Part shown: piece by piece, positions 14,519 through 23,175 of the stretch | Numbering within the stretch: position 1 is the first letter of the stretch | How the letters are laid out: every line of letters begins with the position of its first letter | Assembly (NCBI GenBank): GCA_026419335.1 | Contig: JANZZP010000082.1 | Location: 1-23,340 of the forward strand | Length of the DNA: 23,340 bases | Direction: 5' to 3' | DNA from: Elusimicrobiales bacterium | GTDB taxonomy: Bacteria; Elusimicrobiota; Elusimicrobia; Elusimicrobiales; UBA9959 | The notes under the pieces: model-generated | What the model saw: only the letters and a program-made list of their open reading frames with translations | The model's database searches: none | What the model was told of the DNA's origin: nothing | Position numbers and translations under genes: made by a program

Positions 14519-15904
14519 ATGGTAAAAGTTAAGTTTTGTGGAGCTAGTGGTGGGGAAGTAACTGGTTCTAAATTCCTTGTAAGTTCTAATAAATCTAAAA
14601 TTCTTTTAGATTGTGGTTTGTTCCAAGGGAAAAGATCTGAAAGTATTATTAAAAATAGTAAGTTTTCTTTTAATCCGTCAGATTTAGATGCATGTATTAT
14701 ATCCCATGCTCATATAGATCATACTGGAGCATTGCCACTACTTGTTAAAAATGGATTTTGTAATAAAATTTATATGACTAATATAACTCAAGAGATTTCT
14801 CATATAATGCTTCTTGATAGTGCAAAACTTCAAAAAGAGGATGCTGAATTTTATAATAAGATTCACCGTAATGAATATAAAGTAAATCAACTATATGATG
14901 AAGCTGATGTAGAAGAAACCTTTAAATCATTTAAATCAATAAAAAGGAATATGTTTATATCTATTACTGAAGATTTTTATTGTAAATTTTCAAATGCTGG
15001 ACATGTTCTTGGTTCTTCTTCTATATACGTTAATGTTGAAAATACTAAAATTTTATATACAGGTGATATTGGAAGACGTAAACAATTTATTTTAAATCCT
15101 CCTTCCTTTGAATGCGATGTAGATTATCTTATAATAGAAAGCACTTATGGTGGTAGAGAACATCCTGAACCAATTATGGTTTATGAAAAATTTAAAGATT
15201 TAATTAGAAAAGCTGTAGAAAGAGAGTCAAAAATAATTATTCCATCTTTTTCTCTTGAAAGGACGCAAGAAATAGTTAATGTGTTTGATAGAATACGTCA
15301 TGATGAAAATATTCCTAAAATTCCTCTATATGTTGATAGTCCAATGAGTGTAAAAATTACTGATATATTTAATAAATATATAAATGAGGAAGATTATTCA
15401 GAGGAGTTTAAAAAATATGCAAGAAAGGATAGAGATCCTTTCGGATATGATTATATATTTTATATATCATCTCAACACGATTCTAAAAAACTTAATTCAG
15501 CTAAAGGTCCTATGGTGATAATATCTGCTTCGGGTATGTGTGAAGGAGGAAGGGTTCTCCATCATATAAGAAATTCTATTGATAATCCAAATAATATCTT
15601 ACTTCTTGTAGGATATCAAGCTTTGAATACTTGTGGAAGGAAACTTAAAGATGGTTCAAAAAAAGTCAAGATATTTGGTATTGAACACGAGGTTTGTTTT
15701 GAGGTTCATTCTATTGATTTTTTTTCATCACATGCTTCAAGCTCTGATCTCGTGAGTTATATAGAAAATATAAAACCAAAGCGAGGAATATTTTTAGTAC
15801 ATGGTGAAAATGAACAAAGGGAAGCATTGAAAAGTTTATTAGTTGAAAAAGGATTTAAAAACGTTTTTCTTCCTGATTTTGATGAAGAGATAATTTTGAG
15901 TTAA
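14519..15904 (+). CDS. beta-CASP metallo-beta-lactamase-fold RNase (CPSF73/TTHA0252-like)
   Basis: A 461-residue protein with a metallo-beta-lactamase core and an inserted beta-CASP domain. Metal site: HAHIDH (63-68), H162 in NAGHVLGSSS, D183 in YTGDIG; the C-terminal SSHASSSDL and FLVHGE segments supply the last conserved His residues. The central ISASGMCEGGRVLHHI and PSFSLERTQEI are typical of the bacterial relatives of CPSF73 and RNase TTHA0252, and differ from RNase J. The likely role is zinc-dependent RNA cleavage or exonucleolysis in mRNA turnover. There is no KH domain. It is transcribed alone from a 50-base divergent region and ends tail-to-tail with uvrB, the two TAA stops interlocking in TTAA. 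Class is sure; the physiological RNA targets are not known. Confidence 0.93.
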   Translation: MVKVKFCGASGGEVTGSKFLVSSNKSKILLDCGLFQGKRSESIIKNSKFSFNPSDLDACIISHAHIDHTGALPLLVKNGFCNKIYMTNITQEISHIMLLDSAKLQKEDAEFYNKIHRNEYKVNQLYDEADVEETFKSFKSIKRNMFISITEDFYCKFSNAGHVLGSSSIYVNVENTKILYTGDIGRRKQFILNPPSFECDVDYLIIESTYGGREHPEPIMVYEKFKDLIRKAVERESKIIIPSFSLERTQEIVNVFDRIRHDENIPKIPLYVDSPMSVKITDIFNKYINEEDYSEEFKKYARKDRDPFGYDYIFYISSQHDSKKLNSAKGPMVIISASGMCEGGRVLHHIRNSIDNPNNILLLVGYQALNTCGRKLKDGSKKVKIFGIEHEVCFEVHSIDFFSSHASSSDLVSYIENIKPKRGIFLVHGENEQREALKSLLVEKGFKNVFLPDFDEEIILS

Positions 15905-17874
15905 ACTTTCATTTCTTTAAGGATTTTTATCCTGTCTCTTAATTCAATTGCAAGTTCAAAATTAAGATTTTCAGCTGCCTCTCTCATTTGTTTTTCAAGT
16001 TCTTCAATTATATTTTTAATATTGTTTTCATTTATATCTGATAGAATTTCTTCTATTGTCTTTATAGTCTTGAATTGTTTTTGTTTTCTTAATTCTTCAT
16101 AACTTATATATGATTTTTGTATAGTTTTTGGTGTTATATTATGTTTTTTGTTGTAGTCAGATTGAATCTTTCTTCTTCTATTAGTTTCATCAATTGCATT
16201 TTTCATTGCTGGAGTTATATCATCTGCAAAAAGTATTACTTTTCCACATTTGTTTCGTGCTGCCCTGCCTGCAATTTGAATAATAGTTGTGTCATTTCTT
16301 AAAAACCCGCTAACATCAGCATTTAATATTGCTACTAAAGAAACTTCTGGTATATCAATTCCTTCTCTTAATAGATTTATACCTACCAACACATGAAATT
16401 CTCCTTTCCTAAATTTTTCTATTATCTCTATTCTTTCTAAGGTATCCATGGAGGAATGAATATATGCTGATTTTATTCCTTTATTGTTTAAGTAAGTAGA
16501 TAAATCTTCACTTGTTTTTTTTGTAAGAGTAAGTACTAATGTTCTTTCATTGTTTTTAATTCTTTCATTTATCTCATATATAAGTTTTTTTATTTGTTCT
16601 TTATATGGATGGATTTCTATTTCAGGGTCAACTAATCCGGTAGGCCTTATTATTTGTTCAACAATTTTGTCTTTACTTATAGAAAGTTCATAAGTTTGTG
16701 GAGTGGCTGAAACAAAACAAGTTTGTGGTCTTAAAACTTCAAATTCCTCAAATTTTAAAGGTCTATTATCAAGTGCTGAAGGTAATCTAAACCCATAATC
16801 TACAAGGGTTTGCTTTCGTGATTTATCACCCTCATACATTCCTCTTATTTGTGGTATTGCAATATGGGATTCATCTATAAATAAAATATAGTTTGATGGA
16901 AAATAATCAATTAAACATATTGGTCTAGAACCTGGTGGTCTTTGAGTTAGATGTCTTGTGTAGTTTTCAATTCCATGACAATATCCAGTTGTTTGAAGTA
17001 ATTCTATATCATATAAAGTTCTCTGTTTGAGTCTTTCCGCATATAGGTTTTTCCCTTCTTTTATTAATTGGTTATATCTTTCCTCTAATTCTTCTTTTAT
17101 TGATTTTATAGCTATTTTTATAGTATCTTCATCTGTAATAAAATGTGACACAGGAGAAATTATAAACTCTTTTAATTTTCTTAATTCGGTTATATTTATT
17201 GGTTCTACTTCTGTTATTGATTTTATTTTTTCATCAATTTCTATTCTCAAAAATTTATCTAAATCAGATGGAAACACATCAATAATATTACCCCTTACTC
17301 TAAAAGTGGACCTTTTGAAATTTATTTCATCTCTTACATAACCCATTTTGACTAGTTTATCTATAAATATGTTTCTATTGATTTTCATATGTTTATATAT
17401 TAAGAAAGAAAATTTTTCAAAATTTTGGGGAGTCCCAATATTGTATATACATGATACTGAAGCTATAACTATTGTGTCTGAGAAACGTAAAACTGATGAA
17501 GTCGCTTTTATCCTTAATTTATCTATATGTTCATTTATGTTTGCATCTTTTTCTATATATATATCAGTTTGAGGAATATATGCTTCTGGTTGATAATAAT
17601 CATAATAAGATATAAAATATTCAACATGATTGTATGGAAAAAATGTTTTAAATTCACTATATAATTGAGCAGCAAGTACTTTATTTGGCGAGATAATTAA
17701 AGCAGGTCTATTTAATTGAGATATTACATTTGCTATTGTAAATGTTTTGCCACTCCCTGTAACACCTAAAAGAACTTGATTTTTAGAACCATTTTTAAAA
17801 TTTTCAACTATCTTTTTAATTGCTTTTGGTTGATCCCCTTTGGGTTTGAATTGTGATACAAGTTTAAATTTCAT
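15901..17874 (-). CDS. uvrB: excinuclease ABC subunit B
   Basis: Damage-verification helicase-like subunit of nucleotide excision repair, acting with UvrA and UvrC. The protein has 657 residues, full length for the family. Motifs in order: P-loop GVTGSGKT (37-44), the DNA-clamping hairpin segment YYDYYQPEAYIP (about 91-102), RPPGSRPICLIDYF, the DESH box, then helicase motifs of the second domain (GINLLREGIDIPEVSLV and QIAGRAARN). The C-terminal UVR domain (about 620-657, EELEKQMREAAENLNFELAIELRDRI) contacts UvrA or UvrC. It is the last gene of the ndk operon. The ATG lies directly after the murQ stop codon, whose own bases (AGGA before TAG) give a weak ribosome-binding site. Confidence 0.98.
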   Translation of the reverse strand: MKFKLVSQFKPKGDQPKAIKKIVENFKNGSKNQVLLGVTGSGKTFTIANVISQLNRPALIISPNKVLAAQLYSEFKTFFPYNHVEYFISYYDYYQPEAYIPQTDIYIEKDANINEHIDKLRIKATSSVLRFSDTIVIASVSCIYNIGTPQNFEKFSFLIYKHMKINRNIFIDKLVKMGYVRDEINFKRSTFRVRGNIIDVFPSDLDKFLRIEIDEKIKSITEVEPINITELRKLKEFIISPVSHFITDEDTIKIAIKSIKEELEERYNQLIKEGKNLYAERLKQRTLYDIELLQTTGYCHGIENYTRHLTQRPPGSRPICLIDYFPSNYILFIDESHIAIPQIRGMYEGDKSRKQTLVDYGFRLPSALDNRPLKFEEFEVLRPQTCFVSATPQTYELSISKDKIVEQIIRPTGLVDPEIEIHPYKEQIKKLIYEINERIKNNERTLVLTLTKKTSEDLSTYLNNKGIKSAYIHSSMDTLERIEIIEKFRKGEFHVLVGINLLREGIDIPEVSLVAILNADVSGFLRNDTTIIQIAGRAARNKCGKVILFADDITPAMKNAIDETNRRRKIQSDYNKKHNITPKTIQKSYISYEELRKQKQFKTIKTIEEILSDINENNIKNIIEELEKQMREAAENLNFELAIELRDRIKILKEMKV

Positions 17875-18789
17875 CTATCCTATTATATATCTTAAAAAAC
17901 CTTTATGTTTTTTTATTAAAGTTTCTGCTTTCTTTTTATCAATTTTTTTAACTGCCATAACTATTGCTACTTTTAAATTATAGTTTGTTTTTTTAAGATA
18001 ATATCTTGCTTTATTTAAATCTAACCCAGTTATTTGGCATAAAACTCTTTCTGCTCTATTAATTAATTTTTTGTTAGTTGGCTTAACATCTACCATCCAG
18101 TTATGATAGACTTTTCCAGATATAATCATAGCTGAGGTAGTAATCATATTAAGTATTAATTTTGTTGCTGTGCCACTTTTCATTCTGGTAGAACCATTTA
18201 TTGGTTCAGGGCCAACATCTACTGCTATTGTAATACATGGATGAGGTAGTTTTTCTTTATGATTTGCTGTAATAAAGATTACGTTCATCTTTTTTTTCAA
18301 AGCAGCATCAATTGCTCCTCTAACATAAGGTGTAATTCCACTTGCTGCTATTGCAATAAGTGTATCTTTTTGTTTTCCTTTATCTTGAATAATTTTGTAA
18401 CCATCTTGATAGATATCTTCAGCTCCTTCTTTCGCTTTAAATATTGCTTTTGAACCACCACACATTATTGCCTGAAATTGTTTTGGATTAACTCCATAAG
18501 TTGGTGGGAGTTCGCTTGCTTCTAAAACTCCTAATCTTCCACTTGTACCTGCTCCTACAAAAAAAGTTGTTTTATTTGAGAGAAATGTTTTTGAGACTAT
18601 AATAGCAGCTTTTTCAATCTCGGTAATAACTTTTCTTATGGCTTTTGGAACTTTTTTATCTTCATCATTTAGTTTTAGTAATATATTTCTTAAAGGAATT
18701 CTGTCGATGTTAAAGGTATTTTGATTTATTTTTTCTGTTGGTAGTGAAGCATAAAGTTTAAAAGTGATTTGTTTTTTTTCTTTTTTCAT
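17875..18789 (-). CDS. murQ: N-acetylmuramic acid 6-phosphate etherase
   Basis: Cleaves the lactyl ether of MurNAc-6-phosphate to give GlcNAc-6-phosphate and D-lactate, a step of cell-wall sugar recycling or scavenging. The SIS-domain core has GAGTSGRLGVLEASELPPTYG with GTSGRL at 81-86 and the catalytic Glu at 93. The conserved NDEDKKVPKA, AASGITPYVRGA, STRMKSGTATKLILNM and NWMVDVKPTNKKL all align with E. coli MurQ as I recall it. Length 304 is normal. The first 17 residues, rich in Lys, precede the conserved TE start. AGAGG (18800 to 18796) six bases upstream supports this start. The gene follows the hydrolase-like gene by one base and abuts uvrB. No MurNAc transporter or kinase is nearby. 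Confidence 0.95.
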   Translation of the reverse strand: MKKEKKQITFKLYASLPTEKINQNTFNIDRIPLRNILLKLNDEDKKVPKAIRKVITEIEKAAIIVSKTFLSNKTTFFVGAGTSGRLGVLEASELPPTYGVNPKQFQAIMCGGSKAIFKAKEGAEDIYQDGYKIIQDKGKQKDTLIAIAASGITPYVRGAIDAALKKKMNVIFITANHKEKLPHPCITIAVDVGPEPINGSTRMKSGTATKLILNMITTSAMIISGKVYHNWMVDVKPTNKKLINRAERVLCQITGLDLNKARYYLKKTNYNLKVAIVMAVKKIDKKKAETLIKKHKGFLRYIIG

Positions 18790-18790
18790 A

Positions 18791-19621
18791 TTAATCCTCT
18801 TCTATTATAAACAATTGTGAAGATGAAGTATTATTAAGTTCAGAAGTTGATATGTTTATCTGAGATTCTATTGGTTTTATTATTTCAGGAAGATACGGTG
18901 TGCTTATCCAGTGAAGGATTCTATATATTAAAGATTTTGAGATATCTTTTGGTGTCGCAAAATTACCACTTATAATTATAAACGTTTTTTTAGGATCTGT
19001 CTTAGAACGTGTTAAATGATACAAAAGAAGAGTATCTCTTATTCTTTTTAAATTGTTTTGTGAACTTACCATAAGTATTGGTCTTTGTCCATAGCTTCTT
19101 AAAAGTCCTATTATAGGAATGTCGTTTATTGTTGAATATGGATGTATTAAAACGAGCCCAGCTATATTTTTATTGATTACACAGAATTTTGCTGCTACAT
19201 TTGCTCCTAGCTGACTTCCTATGATAAATATTTTATCTTCAGTTATTCCATTAGAAGATAAATATAAGACAGCAGTATCAATGTCTCTTATCATTTTGTT
19301 ATATTCATTATCATTTCCAGATACTGAAAAAGAAGAATATGTTTGAGATGAACCATCTGTTTTATAAATTGACACACCATGCCCTCTTAAATCTATAGCG
19401 GCCCAACCATATCCAAACGCTTCTATATGGCTAAACCAATTTTTCCATTCAGTATAGTTTTCTTTTTGTGAGTGAATAAGTAAAAGTAAAGGATAGTTTT
19501 CTTTTTTTGGCTTTACATATTTGAGGTGTATTTTCCAACCATCTTCTGTTTCAAGATATACGCTTCCTTGAGAATAAAGATAAATTCTCGTTAAAGCAAG
19601 AAATATTATAAATATTTTCAT
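18791..19621 (-). CDS. secreted alpha/beta-hydrolase-fold protein lacking the catalytic triad
   Basis: A 276-residue protein with a probable signal peptide (residues 1-18, MKIFIIFLALTRIYLYSQ). Alpha/beta-hydrolase features are clear: LLLLIH after the first strand, WAAIDLRGHG (73-82), and the nucleophile-elbow strand IFIIGSQLGANVA (131-143). Aligned with the usual G-x-S-x-G-A-N, the serine position is Gln137 (codon CAG). The acid loop reads SSQNN (186-190) instead of an Asp-bearing turn, and the loop that normally carries the His reads SGNFATP (218-224). All three catalytic residues thus appear to be missing, so it is more likely a binding or structural protein than an esterase; S136 sits one residue off the elbow. 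It lies between ndk and murQ, with 2- and 1-base gaps, so expression is tied to them. Function unknown. Confidence 0.75.
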   Translation of the reverse strand: MKIFIIFLALTRIYLYSQGSVYLETEDGWKIHLKYVKPKKENYPLLLLIHSQKENYTEWKNWFSHIEAFGYGWAAIDLRGHGVSIYKTDGSSQTYSSFSVSGNDNEYNKMIRDIDTAVLYLSSNGITEDKIFIIGSQLGANVAAKFCVINKNIAGLVLIHPYSTINDIPIIGLLRSYGQRPILMVSSQNNLKRIRDTLLLYHLTRSKTDPKKTFIIISGNFATPKDISKSLIYRILHWISTPYLPEIIKPIESQINISTSELNNTSSSQLFIIEED

Positions 19622-19623
19622 TT

Positions 19624-20079
19624 TTATTCTATTATTTCATCATCTTTAAACCATAATTTTATTTCTCTTTCAGCATCATCTTTATTTGCGCTTGCGTGAA
19701 TTACATTTTCGAATTGTCCTTTTGTTGTTATTCTACCAAACGATCCTCTTATAGTCTCTGGATGGGCTTCTTCTGGATTAGTGGAACCAACTAATTTTCT
19801 GATTTCATATATTACATTCTCTCCGCTGTATACTAATGCAAGTATCTTGTTATTTTTTATCCCGTGTAGTTCACCTTTTATATATCTTATTAAATTTTCA
19901 AAGAAAGGCTGATTTTTAAGACTATCATAGTGTTTTCTTGCCAAATCATCTGTCACTTTTACAAGTTTTGCGGCAACCATTTCAAATCCAGAGTTTTCAA
20001 GCCTATCTATGATAAGTCCTGTAAGTTTTCTTACAGCAGCATCTGGTTTAATAAGTATAAGTGTTTTTTCTTTTGCCAT
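19624..20079 (-). CDS. ndk: nucleoside diphosphate kinase
   Basis: Transfers the terminal phosphate between nucleoside triphosphates and diphosphates via a phosphohistidine. The protein has 151 residues: TLILIKPDA at the start, the FF-x-x-L..YI segment, then a conserved ATNP-like GSTNPEEAHPETIRG, and the active-site His128 in NVIHAS. The region just before the histidine (FGRITTKGQFENVIH) is about four residues longer than in E. coli Ndk, and the usual H-G-S-D is H-A-S-A; this resembles a longer bacterial/archaeal subtype. AAGGAG (20091 to 20086) six bases before the ATG is a strong ribosome-binding site. It heads the operon ndk, hydrolase-like, murQ, uvrB and is divergent from tmk. Confidence 0.95.
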   Translation of the reverse strand: MAKEKTLILIKPDAAVRKLTGLIIDRLENSGFEMVAAKLVKVTDDLARKHYDSLKNQPFFENLIRYIKGELHGIKNNKILALVYSGENVIYEIRKLVGSTNPEEAHPETIRGSFGRITTKGQFENVIHASANKDDAEREIKLWFKDDEIIE

Positions 20080-20138
20080 CTGCGACTCCTTATTTATGAT
20101 ATGTAATTAAATTTTACAAATTTATAAAATATAATTCT
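20080..20138. promoter_or_regulatory. divergent ndk/tmk intergenic region
   Basis: Fifty-nine bases must hold promoters for both the ndk operon (minus) and the tmk operon (plus). It is almost pure A/T apart from the ndk ribosome-binding site. Several -10-like strings occur (TATAAA at 20123-20128 on plus; TATCAT and TATATT on minus), but none has a good -35 partner at 16-18 bases, so I cannot assign either promoter. tmk has no Shine-Dalgarno site. Confidence 0.35.
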
Positions 20139-20756
20139 ATGAGACAAAATGGTATTTTTATAGTATTTGAAGGCCCTGATAAAACTGGAAAAACTACTCA
20201 AGCAAAGCTTCTAAAGGAGTATCTTGAAAAAAAGGGTATTAAAGTAGTTCTAACAAGAGAGCCAGGTGGAACTCAAGTTTCGGAGAAAATAAGAAATATA
20301 ATTTTAGATCCTCAAAATAAAATGTCTCCACTATGTGAATTACTGTTATATGAAGCTTCACGAGCAGATCATGTAGAGAATTTAATTAAACCTTCAATTG
20401 AAAATGGTTATGTTGTTATATCTGATAGATTTACTCTCGCTAGTATTGTTTATCAAGGTTATGGTCGCAAATTAGGGGAGAAGATGGTAAAGGATATGAA
20501 TGAAATTGTAACAAGAGGTTTAAAAATAGATATTATCTTTGGGTTTGATATTAGTGAAGAGGAATATTTTAAGAGAAGTAGCAAATTTTTGAAAGATAGA
20601 ATAGAGCAAGAAGATAGAAGTTTTATGAAAAAGGTAATACATACATATAAAAAATTATTTAAAAAAATTAAAGGAGTTAAGATTATTGATTCATCGAAAA
20701 GTATAGATGAAATACATTGCTTTATAGTTAATGAAGTTAATAAAAAACTAAAATGA
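20139..20756 (+). CDS. tmk: thymidylate kinase
   Basis: Phosphorylates dTMP to dTDP. The 205 residues are family-length. The P-loop is EGPDKTGKTT (11-20), the dTMP-binding segment LTREPGG (38-44), the DRF box at 96-98, and the lid contains DRIEQED. The P-loop carries Lys15 where human-type (type I) enzymes have a catalytic Arg, and the lid also carries Lys and Arg residues, so it does not fall neatly into type I or II. The ATG at 20139 gives the expected short lead before the P-loop. The first gene of tmk-holB-metG; it overlaps holB by ATGA. Confidence 0.95.
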   Translation: MRQNGIFIVFEGPDKTGKTTQAKLLKEYLEKKGIKVVLTREPGGTQVSEKIRNIILDPQNKMSPLCELLLYEASRADHVENLIKPSIENGYVVISDRFTLASIVYQGYGRKLGEKMVKDMNEIVTRGLKIDIIFGFDISEEEYFKRSSKFLKDRIEQEDRSFMKKVIHTYKKLFKKIKGVKIIDSSKSIDEIHCFIVNEVNKKLK

Positions 20757-21706
20757 AATTTTCACAAATAATAGGACATACTAAAAATATAGAAATTCTT
20801 CTAAAGATTATAAATGGAGGGAAAATATTTCATTCTTATCTTTTTACAGGTATTGATGGTATAGGGAAAAAGATGGTTGCTTTGGCATTTGCTAAACATG
20901 TTCTTTGTATTGGAAAAAAAAATGATGAATGTATTTGTGAAAGTTGTAGAATGTTTTTAAAAGGAGTGCATCCAGATTTTCGTTTAGTGGATAAAACATT
21001 TCAAGCTTCATTACTTGGTGAAGAACCAGAAGAACAAGATAACATAAAAATATCAACTATAAGAGAAATAATAAGGTTTTCACAATTAGCACCTTCATTT
21101 TCAAAATATAAGATTATTGTTTTTGAAGATGCTCATAAGATAGTTATTGAGGCACAAAATGCTTTATTGAAAACTATTGAAGAACCGACTCCAACAACTC
21201 TATTTATTTTTATAACTCATACTAAAAATTTGTTATTACCAACTGTTGTGTCAAGATCTCAAATTTTAAATTTTACTTCTTTGAAAGTTGATGATGTGAT
21301 TAAGATTTTAAAAGACAGAGGTTTTGATGAAAAAATATCTATTGATGCTGCTGAGTCAAGTGGTGGTTCAGTTTCTTTTGCCATTAAGCATATAGATATA
21401 CTTAATGAGATAAAAGAATCTCTTGAATATGGACAATTAGCTCCATTTGTTATAGCGTCGAAATTATCTAAATCACAAAATCCGAAGCAATCTGCTTTTT
21501 CTCTTATAGATATATTAAACAATAGGATATATTATCTCGTTGAAAAAAATTTAAATCGCAATATAATAGAACGAGCTAATTTAATTATAAAGAAAAATCT
21601 TAAATACAAACAATATCTTCGCTATAATGTCAGTCCTCGTATAATATCCTTTTTGGTTCTTTATAAATATTTCTTATTTAGAAAAGAGCTTAAGGAGATT
21701 GTATGA
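20753..21706 (+). CDS. holB: DNA polymerase III subunit delta' (clamp loader)
   Basis: AAA+ clamp-loader subunit of 317 residues. It begins with FSQIIGH, then the Walker-A-like GIDGIGKK (33-40), a zinc module C52...C60-x-C62-x2-C65, and a Walker-B-like strand VFEDAHK followed by AQNALLKTIEEP, which is highly typical of delta' and tau/gamma. The sensor motif that is SRC in many clamp loaders reads SRS here. The protein is too short for DnaX and lacks its C-terminal domains, which supports delta'. The C-terminal third should be the collar domain. tmk and holB are neighbours in many bacteria. It overlaps both neighbours by ATGA. A run of nine A (20914-20922) lies between C52 and C60 without disturbing the frame. 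Confidence 0.92.
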   Translation: MKFSQIIGHTKNIEILLKIINGGKIFHSYLFTGIDGIGKKMVALAFAKHVLCIGKKNDECICESCRMFLKGVHPDFRLVDKTFQASLLGEEPEEQDNIKISTIREIIRFSQLAPSFSKYKIIVFEDAHKIVIEAQNALLKTIEEPTPTTLFIFITHTKNLLLPTVVSRSQILNFTSLKVDDVIKILKDRGFDEKISIDAAESSGGSVSFAIKHIDILNEIKESLEYGQLAPFVIASKLSKSQNPKQSAFSLIDILNNRIYYLVEKNLNRNIIERANLIIKKNLKYKQYLRYNVSPRIISFLVLYKYFLFRKELKEIV

Positions 21707-23175
21707 AAAAATATTATATAACTACACCGTTATATTATGTTAATTATATTCCTCATATTGGACATGCTTATACTACAATTGCAGCAGACGTGTTATCTAG
21801 ATATATGAGATCTAAAAAGAGAGATGTGTTTTTTCAAACTGGTACGGATGAACATGGAATAAATATAGAAAGAACAGCGCAATCTCATAATAAAAATCCT
21901 AAAGAATGGGCAGATGAGATAGTAGTTTGTTTTAAAGATATGTGGAAGGTTTTACATATTGAGTATGATTATTTTATAAGGACGACTGATAAAGAACATG
22001 AAAAACAAGTTCAACTGATTTTTGAAAAGTTAATTGATAATGGTGATATATATAAAGGTAACTATGAGGGACTTTATTGTAGCTCTTGTGAAAATTTTTA
22101 TGAAGAGAGCGAGATAATTGAAAGTATGTGCCCTATTCATAAAAAACCTATTGAAAAGATTAGCGAAGAAACGTATTTTTTTAAACTCTCTAAATATCAA
22201 AACAAGCTTCTTGATTATTACAAGCAGAATCCAAAATTTCTTTCTCCTTCTTATAGAGCATTAGAAATTGTTAGATTTGTTGAAGGTGGGCTTAAGGATA
22301 TATCTGTATCAAGAACAAGAGTTAAGTGGGGGATACCTGTACTTAGAGATCCTTCTCATACTATATATGTTTGGTTTGATGCTCTTCTTAATTATATTAC
22401 AGGTCCTGGTTATAAGGTTAATAATCCAGATGAAAAATTTTATACTATTTGGCCTTGTGATATTCATCTCATAGGTAAAGAGATTTTTAGATTTCATGCA
22501 GTAATATGGCCTGCAATACTTATGGCTTTGGAGCTTCCTTTACCTAAAAAAGTTTATGCTCATGGATGGTGGACTGTAGAAGGTGAAAAAATGTCTAAGT
22601 CAAGGGGAAATATAATTAATCCTATTGATATAATAAGAGAATATAGCAGTGATGTTTTTAGATATTTTATATTTAGAGAAGTCCCTTTTGGACAAGATGG
22701 TGATTTTTCATATCAGGCATTAAGAAATAGATATAATTCAGAACTATGTAATGGACTTGGGAATCTGTTTTCAAGAGTATTAAGTATGGTTAAAAAATAT
22801 TGTCAAAATATAATGCCTGAAAGTCCAGACAACTCAAAATTGATCAAGGATTTTCTTATCATAGAAAGAGAGATAGATGAAGCTATGGAAGAGTTAAATT
22901 TCAGTTTAGCTTTGGATAAAATTTGGAAAAAAATTTCATATATGAACAAATTGATAGATGAACAAAAACCTTGGGAGTTAGCAAAAACAGAACCAGAAAA
23001 ATTAAAAGTTTTTTTAAGAGATATGATTTGGGGGCTTAGGATGATAGCTAAATGGATATATCCCTTTATGCCTGAAACATCAATTAAAATGAGTATGTAT
23101 CTTGCGATAGGTGAAACTAAAGACAAAATAATTGGAGATGAAAAAATAATTCCATTGTTTCCAAGGAAAAATTAA
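21703..23175 (+). CDS. metG: methionyl-tRNA synthetase
   Basis: Class I aminoacyl-tRNA synthetase charging tRNA-Met. The HIGH motif is at 18-21 and KMSKS at 296-300. The inserted zinc knuckle has C126-x2-C129...C143-x2-H146, resembling the single-knuckle Thermus-type enzymes. GTDEHG and the anticodon-binding helices with EQKPWELAK near the C-terminus are in place. The protein has 490 residues and ends after the helical anticodon-binding domain, so the C-terminal Trbp111-like tRNA-binding domain found in many bacterial MetRS is absent. AAGGAG (21692-21697) five bases before the ATG is a strong ribosome-binding site, inside holB, which it overlaps by ATGA. The stop interlocks with that of the minus-strand gene to the right. 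Confidence 0.98.
   Translation: MKKYYITTPLYYVNYIPHIGHAYTTIAADVLSRYMRSKKRDVFFQTGTDEHGINIERTAQSHNKNPKEWADEIVVCFKDMWKVLHIEYDYFIRTTDKEHEKQVQLIFEKLIDNGDIYKGNYEGLYCSSCENFYEESEIIESMCPIHKKPIEKISEETYFFKLSKYQNKLLDYYKQNPKFLSPSYRALEIVRFVEGGLKDISVSRTRVKWGIPVLRDPSHTIYVWFDALLNYITGPGYKVNNPDEKFYTIWPCDIHLIGKEIFRFHAVIWPAILMALELPLPKKVYAHGWWTVEGEKMSKSRGNIINPIDIIREYSSDVFRYFIFREVPFGQDGDFSYQALRNRYNSELCNGLGNLFSRVLSMVKKYCQNIMPESPDNSKLIKDFLIIEREIDEAMEELNFSLALDKIWKKISYMNKLIDEQKPWELAKTEPEKLKVFLRDMIWGLRMIAKWIYPFMPETSIKMSMYLAIGETKDKIIGDEKIIPLFPRKN

Noticed and set aside
15920..15933. Hairpin AGGAT-TTTT-ATCCT near the RNase/uvrB junction as a terminator
   Set aside because: The stem has only five pairs, there is no T-run after it on either strand, and it lies inside the conserved UVR domain of uvrB.
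20130..20135. Perfect TATAAT just before tmk
   Set aside because: It ends three bases before the ATG, so transcription would begin inside the coding region, and no -35 box is properly spaced. The tmk start is fixed by the P-loop position, so this is probably chance in AT-rich DNA.
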